Notes under the pieces: generated by a model
What the model was told of the DNA's origin: nothing
Seen by the model: only the letters and a program-made list of their open reading frames with translations
The model's database searches: none
Shown here: positions 23,819 through 29,226 of the stretch, piece after piece
How positions within the stretch are numbered: position 1 is the first letter of the stretch
Layout of the letters: every line of letters starts with the position of its first letter
IMG/VR virus record: IMGVR_UViG_3300007276_000208
Location: 1 to 29,226 of that record
DNA: 29,226 nucleotides
From: a virus
Direction: 5' to 3' (one strand)
Translations under genes and position numbers: made by a program

Positions 23819-24916
23819 TTACTTATCCTTTTTATCAGAATATTTGTTTAAAAGAAACATAAGAAATTCTTTTCCATATTCTATATCAGAAAAACAATGT
23901 GTAAAGCTAGTACCTTCGGCAAAAGGATCTATTACTTGCATAATAGCTTGACCATTTCTTTGTTCATCTAATCCAAGATTTCTTGCATAATCATCAAAAA
24001 ATTTATAACCACGAGCACGAGCTAACCAATGAATTTTTCCATCATATAACTCATGTTGTGCTAACGCCCAATTATGTTTATGTCCTGATATGTATAAGTC
24101 AGCATCACTTTGCCATTTAGCTTTCTTCATCTGAGCGTGAAGCGGATTCCATTGTGAATGTCCTGGCATATCATGAGCCGTATAAATTTTACATTGCCTT
24201 CCATTAGGAAACTCAAGACATATTCTTGCATCCCAAGGCTCATATATTGTATGTTCTGATTTCATATATGTAATAGGATCACCTGCTCCTGACCAGAGAT
24301 CGTGATTACCCCCTACTAATAAAAGAAAGTCTCCTGCTTTTACAAGCCATTCCACGAGCTTCCAACTAGTTTCAGCAGACGTGTCCTGATTGGCGTAGAG
24401 CCTTCCGAGACGACCTACCCAATTATTTTGTAAATCACCCAAAGAACATCCCTTTATATTAGGATGAGAGTTTATTATATCTAGGTCTCTTCTAAGAGTT
24501 ACCCAATCACATCCGTTATCATCAATATGAGGATCGCCTAACCAAACTAATCCTATAGGCTCATCCTTTTGAATTTTAATTTTGTGCCATTTGGTTTTTT
24601 CTTTTTTATTTTTAGCTCTAGTAAATCTTTTTGTAAGATGTTCTATGTATTCTTCTATATCATCTTCTGCATCAGGATTAATACTTTCAAATCTTGGAGA
24701 GAAGACATCTTCTGAATTAGGTATTTTATGTTTAAAATCTTTATTCCAAAATTCATCTTCAGTAATATCCCATCTTTCTCTAGCCATAGTGCAATGAGAA
24801 CGAAAGGTAGTTAAAGCCATACCTAAATCAATAGCTGCTTGCTTTTGTGTTCCTGATATAATGAATTGATCTAAAGCATTAATTAATACTTGGTCTTTGA
24901 CTGCGTGGTTTCCCAT
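23819..24916 (-). CDS. HTH plus calcineurin-like metallophosphoesterase, 365 aa
   Basis: The catalytic domain has the calcineurin-type metal-binding motifs in order: GDPHID (127-132), GDLQNN (160-165), GGNHDLW (202-208), TAHDMPGH (247-253) and GHKHNW (278-283). These ligands coordinate a two-metal centre in phosphoesterases. The second motif reads GDLQNN where many members have GDxxDR, so the substrate may differ. Residues 8-50 look like a helix-turn-helix (INALDQFII...TQKQAAIDLGMALTTFRSH), perhaps a DNA or end-binding module. The domain combination and location inside the structural operon are seen directly; a nuclease or nucleotide phosphatase role is inference. GGAGGA precedes the ATG. Confidence 0.8.
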   Translation of the reverse strand: MGNHAVKDQVLINALDQFIISGTQKQAAIDLGMALTTFRSHCTMARERWDITEDEFWNKDFKHKIPNSEDVFSPRFESINPDAEDDIEEYIEHLTKRFTRAKNKKEKTKWHKIKIQKDEPIGLVWLGDPHIDDNGCDWVTLRRDLDIINSHPNIKGCSLGDLQNNWVGRLGRLYANQDTSAETSWKLVEWLVKAGDFLLLVGGNHDLWSGAGDPITYMKSEHTIYEPWDARICLEFPNGRQCKIYTAHDMPGHSQWNPLHAQMKKAKWQSDADLYISGHKHNWALAQHELYDGKIHWLARARGYKFFDDYARNLGLDEQRNGQAIMQVIDPFAEGTSFTHCFSDIEYGKEFLMFLLNKYSDKKDK

Positions 24917-24936
24917 AAGTCCTCCCTAATAAATTA

Positions 24937-25569
24937 TTAATTCCACTTATTTCCTGCCGAAGGTTTAGTAGATGGTTTTTTAACTGCACCACCATCTGCC
25001 ATTCCTTGTCTTAGTAAAGAAGCATGTATACCTCTAAGATATTTACCTTTAGAAGTATTTTTCATAAAAGAAGGATCATTAGCTATTTCAGAAGATGATC
25101 TTCCTCTAGCATTTCTTCTTCCTTTAGAGTTACTCATTTGAGTTTTCATTTTATTTTTATAATCAAACTTTTTAGGTTTAGTATCTTTCTTAACTTCTTT
25201 TTTAACTTCTTTCTTAACTTCTTTTTTAACTTCTTTCTTAACTTCTTTTTTATTATCTTTTTTATTATCTTTTTTATTATCTTTTAAATTTTTCTTAGCT
25301 TGAACTATATCTTTATTACCAACTAGATCTTCACTATTTCTATTTTCTTTTTTTCTTTTTTTTGTTCTTTCTTTAGATATTTTTTTTGCTTCTTTTAATA
25401 TTTCTTCATCAGAAAATTCACTTTTCTTAAATGGCTTTATTTTATTTCCTCTAAGGGCATCAAGACTAAATGCACCTAAAATACTTTTTCCAAGACCTTT
25501 AAGTTTTTCTCTATTTTTTTTATTTCTTTCTTTTACTTTTTCACTAACAAAACTTTTTCTTTCTGCCAT
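24937..25569 (-). CDS. Lysine-rich repeat protein, 210 aa, unknown
   Basis: Almost the whole sequence is hydrophilic and Lys-rich. Residues about 96-130 are tetrapeptide repeats, three KKDN-type units followed by five KKEV-type. The C-terminal quarter has RGRSSSEIANDPSFMKN, then LRGIHASLLRQGMADGGAVKKPS, with MADGGAV at 190-196, the GG motif shared with other virion proteins. A basic, disordered or helical body suits binding to DNA or acidic proteins, and a packaged histone-like or scaffold-associated role can be imagined. No enzyme domain is present. The ribosome site is weak. Codon use in the repeat alternates AAG/AAA, so the repeats are not identical. Confidence 0.62.
   Translation of the reverse strand: MAERKSFVSEKVKERNKKNREKLKGLGKSILGAFSLDALRGNKIKPFKKSEFSDEEILKEAKKISKERTKKRKKENRNSEDLVGNKDIVQAKKNLKDNKKDNKKDNKKEVKKEVKKEVKKEVKKEVKKDTKPKKFDYKNKMKTQMSNSKGRRNARGRSSSEIANDPSFMKNTSKGKYLRGIHASLLRQGMADGGAVKKPSTKPSAGNKWN
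25191..25286. repeat. Eight 12-bp tandem repeats within the Lys-rich gene
   Basis: Five units of TAACTTCTTTYT are followed by three of TATTATCTTTTW (plus-strand notation). In the first group the tenth-to-twelfth bases alternate TTT and TCT, giving a 24-bp higher-order unit. They encode KKEV and KKDN repeats. Confidence 0.9.
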
Positions 25570-25574
25570 AATAA

Positions 25575-25988
25575 TTATCCGTAAAACTTTTTGAATGAAA
25601 TAATAATAGTATAGGTGTCATTGCCTGCCGCACCAACTGTAGTGAAGAGAACGTCACCATTAGTGCCTGTTGTCTCTGAGTCTCTTAGTGAAGTAAACTC
25701 TTTGAAACATATTTCATCAGACCAATCTTCTTTAAGTTCAATAGCTAATTCATTAGCATTTGCCTTAAAAAGAATTTTAACACCCATACCTATATTAGAG
25801 TACCATATTTTTTCGATACCAACTCTAGTGCATGCTTGACCTAGTTGATTAGCTTCTAGGGTTAAACCTGTTCCACCACCATTTAAATCTATTTTAACTG
25901 CGTTAGTTTCAGCAGTAGCGTCAGGATTAGTAAAAACGCATACCGCTCTATTACTACCATCTTGTATTTTCCTTAATGTTGCAGCCAT
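25575..25988 (-). CDS. Conserved virion protein, 137 aa
   Basis: The motif IEKIWYSNIGMGVKILFKAN (about residues 58-77) and the ending TYTIIISFKKF belong to a conserved small structural protein I recall from marine phages, with the pattern I-x-W-x-x-x-GMGV-x-I-x-x-x-A. It is a beta-rich protein of capsid- or tail-decoration size. It has AAGGAGAAG before its ATG, formed by the end of the 34-aa gene upstream, so translation may be coupled to it. Exact role unknown. Confidence 0.66.
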   Translation of the reverse strand: MAATLRKIQDGSNRAVCVFTNPDATAETNAVKIDLNGGGTGLTLEANQLGQACTRVGIEKIWYSNIGMGVKILFKANANELAIELKEDWSDEICFKEFTSLRDSETTGTNGDVLFTTVGAAGNDTYTIIISFKKFYG

Positions 25989-26093
25989 TTACTTCTCCTT
26001 TTTAACGGATTTTGTAGCTTGAACAAAACCAACTCTAGCATATTTATCTGCTGTTTTTTTAGGTTTAGCTTTAATTTTCTTTTCGTCTGCCAT
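25989..26093 (-). CDS. Basic microprotein, 34 aa
   Basis: A short frame reads MADEKKIKAKPKKTADKYAR then VGFVQATKSVKKEK. A near-perfect AAGGAGGT lies four bases before the ATG at 26093, stronger than most other sites in the window. Its TAA ends directly before the next ATG at 25988. It has 11 Lys in 34 residues. Its start, MADEKK, also resembles small basic proteins found with head genes. No family is recognised. A peptide binding DNA or the inner capsid surface is a guess; alternatively it is a leader for the next gene. Confidence 0.55.
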   Translation of the reverse strand: MADEKKIKAKPKKTADKYARVGFVQATKSVKKEK

Positions 26094-26110
26094 TTAGACC
26101 TCCTTAGTTA

Positions 26111-26566
26111 TTAAGAAAGGTTATTGTTTTGGACATAAAGAACAGTAACTGTAGCAACACCTGTTGTTCCGTCACCATTAGCACCTGTAAAGTCAGCAAG
26201 AACTTCTAAATCAGTTGTTCCTACATTGGTAGCTTCTGTGTCTAAAGTTCCGTGTGTTGTTGCGACTGCTTTAGTGTTAATACCATCTAAGAAAGCATCT
26301 GCGTCTGCTGAAGTTCCTACATCAATAGTAGCTGCTCCACCATCGTTACCAGCAGTTGTTACGTTTAAAATAACATCTACAATTTGTGAGTTTGCAGGAA
26401 CAACTGCAACTCTTTGATTAAGATGACTTGCACCTGTGATGTCTACTAATTTTGATTGTGCCATTGTAACAAAACCTACGTTAGTAACGTCTGTTCCTAC
26501 TACAGTGCCTGTTGTGTCGTTAATAGTTCCTGCTTTGATAGGACCTGAAAATGTTGTTTTACCCAT
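26111..26566 (-). CDS. Conserved head-region virion protein, 151 aa
   Basis: The N-terminus MGKTTFSGPIKAGTINDTTG and a beta-rich body with NQRVAVVPANSQIVDVILNV fit a small structural family I recall from marine phages: KTTFSGP-x-KSGT...IP-x-GSQI-x-x-I. It is soluble, acidic, and has no membrane segment. It is the first gene after the terminator following the capsid gene, with AAGGAGA upstream. A capsid surface or portal-vicinity role is inferred from position. Confidence 0.68.
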   Translation of the reverse strand: MGKTTFSGPIKAGTINDTTGTVVGTDVTNVGFVTMAQSKLVDITGASHLNQRVAVVPANSQIVDVILNVTTAGNDGGAATIDVGTSADADAFLDGINTKAVATTHGTLDTEATNVGTTDLEVLADFTGANGDGTTGVATVTVLYVQNNNLS

Positions 26567-26593
26567 GATATAATCTCCTTGTCGTTGGGTTGT

Positions 26594-26607
26594 CTAACCG
26601 AGGTTAG
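26594..26607. repeat. Inverted repeat in the leader of the post-terminator gene
   Basis: CTAACC and GGTTAG flank a GA centre (14 bases). It lies between the candidate promoter and the ribosome site of the gene at 26566. It could be an operator-like site or a small mRNA hairpin. Confidence 0.4.
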
Positions 26608-26630
26608 TCAAGTGATTCATTTAAGTTTAA

Positions 26631-26659
26631 ATAATACACAAAAAAAAGAGGAGAAGCAA
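26631..26659 (-). promoter_or_regulatory. Candidate sigma-70-type promoter overlapping the terminator
   Basis: The minus strand has TTGCTT (26659-26654), a 17-base spacer, then TATTAT (26636-26631). The -35 lies in the terminator stem. Both boxes are one to two bases off consensus, and AT-rich DNA yields chance matches, so this is weak. Confidence 0.28.
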
Positions 26660-26672
26660 GTGCTTCTCCTCT
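26640..26672 (-). terminator. Intrinsic terminator after the capsid gene
   Basis: A perfect 12-bp inverted repeat, AGAGGAGAAGCA with TGCTTCTCCTCT, has a two-base centre. On the minus strand it is followed by seven further T residues (26646-26640), the classic Rho-independent layout. It lies 46 bases after the capsid stop, like the terminator after gene 10 of T7. Confidence 0.88.
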
Positions 26673-26680
26673 AAAATAAA

Positions 26681-26696
26681 TATTCCTTAAGGAATA
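26681..26696. repeat. 16-bp perfect palindrome
   Basis: TATTCCTTAAGGAATA reads the same on both strands. It sits between the capsid stop codon and the terminator. It may form a small hairpin or be a protein-binding site. It resembles the inverted repeat at 14826. Confidence 0.75.
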
Positions 26697-26718
26697 CTTA
26701 GTTTTAATAGTCTAAAAC

Positions 26719-27657
26719 CTATGAAGAACCAGGGCTTCCATAGATACCTAGAGGATCAGATACGCCATAGCTATATCTTTCTCTAGCACGATATCTCACA
26801 TTACCTGTGTCGAAATCGCCATCCATTCCTGTTTCTAATGGTGTTCTAACAAAATGTTTCATACCATTTGGTATGTCTGTTAGTAGATAGAATGCATTTG
26901 TGTCAGTTAAATAGTGATTAACTGAATAACCATCAGGAATTACTCCTAATGATTTAATTGCATTGATATCATTATCAGCAGTGTTAGGTCTTAAATCAGT
27001 AGCTAGAATCCTTTGAGCTACGAACATTAGATTCGGTGGTACAATAAGTTTTCTTGCACGACCTGCAACTAATAGTCCTCTCTCATCGGTGTAGCCTGAG
27101 ATACTGATGATCGCAGCTTCTAAGGAAGTTTCGTTTAGGTCTGCTCCTGTAACAGGTCGATTACTATTGAATCCACCATTTACGAGAGGGTGACCACCAC
27201 CGCCTGCTACGCCATCACCAACAGCAGTAAATAAATTTACGCCATCACCTGACTGATAAGTGTTTGTAAAACCATTGTTTAAAGGAAACGCTGCTTTTAC
27301 TTGCTTAGTATAAGCCATTGCTCTAGCTAGTGCTTTAGTGTATCGGCTAGAAAGACTATCGTAAAGATTGTCTTCCATTGCTTCTTCAGTAATTGCAAAA
27401 CCTAGTGCAACTGTCTCATGAGTGTATCTAGCAGTGAAAGATTCTTGAGCAGAATCATAAGTCATTGCTGCTCCTTCATTTTTCACAGGTGCTTGACCGA
27501 AACCTGAGAGTTTTACTTCTTCTTCGAAAGAACGATCAGAATTTTCAGTTTCATAAATTTCTTTATCTTCTGAATCGTACCCTTCATATTCCAAACCAAA
27601 CAAAGCGTTTAGACCTGGAAGTAGCTCTTTGAGCATTTGGGCTCTTGAAATTGCCAT
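26719..27657 (-). CDS. Major capsid protein, HK97 fold, 312 aa
   Basis: The sequence follows a marine phage capsid family. Recognisable segments are QMLKELLPGLNALFGLEYEGYD (about 8-29), SFTARYTHETVALGFAITEEAMEDNLYD (72-99), RARKLIVPPNLMFVAQRIL, and the ending RTPLETGMDGDFDTGNVRYRARERYSYGVSDPLG with a final GSPG. The E-loop region and the P-domain pattern fit the HK97-type fold; no N-terminal delta domain is visible, so a separate scaffold is expected, in line with the genes upstream. AGGAG precedes the ATG, and an intrinsic terminator follows, suggesting high expression. The length is usual for the family. Confidence 0.88.
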   Translation of the reverse strand: MAISRAQMLKELLPGLNALFGLEYEGYDSEDKEIYETENSDRSFEEEVKLSGFGQAPVKNEGAAMTYDSAQESFTARYTHETVALGFAITEEAMEDNLYDSLSSRYTKALARAMAYTKQVKAAFPLNNGFTNTYQSGDGVNLFTAVGDGVAGGGGHPLVNGGFNSNRPVTGADLNETSLEAAIISISGYTDERGLLVAGRARKLIVPPNLMFVAQRILATDLRPNTADNDINAIKSLGVIPDGYSVNHYLTDTNAFYLLTDIPNGMKHFVRTPLETGMDGDFDTGNVRYRARERYSYGVSDPLGIYGSPGSS

Positions 27658-27668
27658 ATCTTATTCTC

Positions 27669-28259
27669 CTATGTGCCTAAAGGCTTGTCGTATGCGTGCA
27701 TTCCTGCGTTGAATTTCACAATAAGATCAGTAAATGCATCTCCTGGTGTGCTTTCTCCGCTTTCAACGAATCCAAGTATACGAATTGGTAAAGTGTTTGT
27801 TGTGGCGGCAGTAGATGCGTCTAAAGCATTTTTGCTTCTTCCGAGATCTGTTGAACCAGCTGTTTGCACAACTGCTATATTACTGCCGATTTTGCCTTTT
27901 GCTACAGCACCATCTGCTTGCATTCTGAATTCAACATTTGGATCGTCTAGTACGATAGCGTTGATATCATCAGCTGCGATTGATGTATTGTAAGATTGGG
28001 CAAAAGTAGTTTGTTTTGTATTAGGATCAGTATATGTACATCCTAAAAAGACACCAACAGGTGTGAGTGTTGTAGTACCAGTGTCTTTTGCCACTGTTAC
28101 AACGCCTCCTGCTAAAACAAGTTTGACAAAGTCACCATAAAAGATGCTTGTGCCTTCTGCTGATTTAATTGGAATATATCTTGTTTTTCCACTAAATGAA
28201 CCACTTGCTGAAGTAGTACCTACTGGCTCTGCACCCATTGGGGTTGCTTTTGTAGCCAT
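27669..28259 (-). CDS. Probable capsid decoration/stabilising protein, 196 aa
   Basis: Residues 10-65 (GAEPVGTTSASGSFSGKTRYI, then SIFYGDFVKL) and PVGVFLGCTYTDPNTKQTTFAQ are followed by NAIVLDDPNVEFRMQADG, IGSNIAVVQTAG, LPIRILGFVES and GDAFTDLIVKFNAGMH. I recognise this as the protein encoded just before the capsid gene in many marine phages. It is beta-rich with little helix, fitting a capsid-surface or decoration role. ACGGAG precedes the ATG. Assignment as decoration rather than internal protein is inference from gene order. Confidence 0.72.
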   Translation of the reverse strand: MATKATPMGAEPVGTTSASGSFSGKTRYIPIKSAEGTSIFYGDFVKLVLAGGVVTVAKDTGTTTLTPVGVFLGCTYTDPNTKQTTFAQSYNTSIAADDINAIVLDDPNVEFRMQADGAVAKGKIGSNIAVVQTAGSTDLGRSKNALDASTAATTNTLPIRILGFVESGESTPGDAFTDLIVKFNAGMHAYDKPLGT

Positions 28260-28280
28260 TTTATTACTCCGTAATTAAAA

Positions 28281-28823
28281 TTAATGTTTGCCGAATGTAG
28301 TCCTTGAATTCCTTTGCGGTTCTAGCATTGGCATTCTAGGATCACTTTCTCTAAGATAATTATTATCTATAGACTCAACTTGCTGAACGGCTAACTTGTC
28401 ATAGTATTCCTGTCTCGATTTCACGAGTTCAGCAGGTGCTTTACATAATAATAGACCACCTATTTCGATACATCCATCAGATGCCCATTTTGAATCTTGA
28501 TCACTCATGATCTGTAATTCAGGATGGTCTTCTGATTTACAGGCTTCCCATCCTTCCCTAAATCTATATGAGACATTAGGGTTGTCTGATTGTCCTACTG
28601 TAGCAGTTCTAATCCATCTAAATACCCAACCATCTTGAGGTTTGGGATCAGGAAGAACTGATGGTGGTTGCCACGCTTGAGTTCGCTGCGTGTCTGCTCT
28701 TTGATTACTTCCACTAGTTTCTCGTGGAGTGCGGCTATCACCTGCAACTTCTGTGGCTTCAAGCACTTCTGCTTCGATTTGATCTTGTTTTTGGTTTTTG
28801 TCGTTAATGTCTTGTTTTGTCAT
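28281..28823 (-). CDS. Conserved head-module protein, 180 aa
   Basis: After a charged, disordered start (1-45), the pattern WQPPSVLPDPKPQDGWVFRW then IRTATVGQSDN then YRFREGWE is one I recall from a conserved marine phage head-module protein. The end has CIEIGGLLLCKAPAEL, then QEYYDKL and RESDPRMPM. It may act as scaffold partner or portal-proximal factor, since it lies between the scaffold-like gene and the decoration gene. It starts with a TAATG overlap and AAAGGAA upstream. No enzyme motif is present. Confidence 0.66.
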   Translation of the reverse strand: MTKQDINDKNQKQDQIEAEVLEATEVAGDSRTPRETSGSNQRADTQRTQAWQPPSVLPDPKPQDGWVFRWIRTATVGQSDNPNVSYRFREGWEACKSEDHPELQIMSDQDSKWASDGCIEIGGLLLCKAPAELVKSRQEYYDKLAVQQVESIDNNYLRESDPRMPMLEPQRNSRTTFGKH

Positions 28824-29226
28824 TATCTTCTTTCCTTTATAAGTTCAGCCGCATATTGTTCAGGTGTAATTCCAAGTTTCCTAGCGAGAGAAACTTGAGT
28901 AGCAGTTAATTTGACCTTACTAGGTCTTGCTCCGTTATTTCTAGTCGCAGGAGCTACCACACTAGGTGGGGTTTGCGACTTGCGAGATTCTACAGGATCT
29001 GCTACTTCCTTGTATGAATCTTCGGTTTCAAATTCCTGAGGAAAAACTTCCCTCATCCTTTGATCTACACGATCATAATACTCTTTTGATGTAGGATCAA
29101 CATTTTCTTTAATAAGTTTTGTGTGAACTCCATATGCAAAATTTGTCATTTCTTCATCTGCACCAAACCATTCGTTGTTTTGTTGCCAAGCAACTGCTTT
29201 TTCATCAGGTTGAGGAACTTCCACAG
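28823..29226 (-). CDS. Scaffolding protein-like, C-terminal part (5' end outside window)
   Basis: The frame is open to the right edge, and the apparent GTG at 29224 is only a chance codon, so the gene is partial. Visible residues include WQQNNEWFGADEEMTNFAYGVHTKLI, then YYDRVDQRMREVFPQEF, and a C-terminal VKLTATQVSLARKLGITPEQYA. The pattern W...NPWFG-x-D...MT...A...H-x-L...YY-x-x-I/VD-x-x-MR-x-x-FP and a C-terminal LT-x-x-x-x-x-A-KLG is one I recognise from scaffolding proteins that guide procapsid assembly. Position just upstream of the decoration and capsid genes agrees. Confidence 0.72.
   Translation of the reverse strand, partial: VEVPQPDEKAVAWQQNNEWFGADEEMTNFAYGVHTKLIKENVDPTSKEYYDRVDQRMREVFPQEFETEDSYKEVADPVESRKSQTPPSVVAPATRNNGARPSKVKLTATQVSLARKLGITPEQYAAELIKERR

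Noticed and set aside
25191-25286. CRISPR-like array
   Set aside because: The repeats are contiguous 12-bp units with no spacers and encode a Lys-rich segment of a real gene.
29222-29224. GTG near the right edge as a true start
   Set aside because: The frame is open through the edge, and the visible protein matches only the C-terminal part of a scaffolding protein.

Overview
The window is one continuous late (virion and lysis) gene block of an AT-rich, tailed double-stranded DNA bacteriophage. Every supportable gene lies on the minus strand, so transcription runs from the right edge (29226) to the left edge (1). Genes are packed with 1-20 nt gaps or TAATG/ATGA overlaps. The protein families seen here are ones I associate with uncultured marine phages and pelagiphage-like (SAR11-infecting) podoviruses: the capsid protein type, the VKET/GTGTI virion protein, the GVQATG-repeat cupredoxin protein, the very large HExxH virion protein and the GG-Q-V motif. 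There is no tape-measure, sheath or tail-tube gene, and the left end resembles a DNA-ejection module, so a short-tailed (podovirus) particle is the best guess. Host and phage identity are inference. Portal, terminase and replication genes are not in the window.

Layout in transcription order: (1) Head module, 29226-26719: C-terminal part of a probable scaffolding protein, a 180-aa conserved virion protein, a probable capsid decoration protein, and the HK97-fold major capsid protein. (2) A 152-nt intergenic junction (26567-26718), the largest gap in the window, with a 16-bp palindrome, a clear intrinsic terminator, a possible promoter overlapping it, and a small leader hairpin. (3) Accessory and neck module, 26566-21523: small structural proteins including a 34-residue basic microprotein, a lysine-rich repeat protein, an HTH plus calcineurin-type phosphoesterase, two head-tail adaptor-like proteins and small conserved proteins. 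(4) Tail appendage module, 21523-13741: two conserved beta-rich virion proteins, four tandem related fibre-like genes, two tail-assembly-chaperone-like genes, a virion protein carrying a cupredoxin-like domain, and one more fibre-like gene. (5) Lysis cassette, 13728-12854: three small membrane proteins, the last a GTA-type three-TM holin; no endolysin is recognisable. (6) Tail hub and ejection module, 12854-1: a 736-aa propeller-like tail protein, small proteins, a 935-aa Gly-rich virion protein, a GNAT-like protein, two further internal virion candidates, and a giant protein (more than 1396 aa, running off the left edge) with an HEFIH...E zinc-peptidase signature.

The genes fit a programme in which head proteins are expressed strongly up to the terminator, while readthrough or a new promoter serves neck, fibre, lysis and ejection genes. 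Observations beyond routine annotation are the embedded zincin, the cupredoxin-like copper site, a short GG motif shared by several virion proteins, and a 19-bp symmetric element present twice between genes. No CRISPR, tRNA, insertion sequence or integrase was seen.
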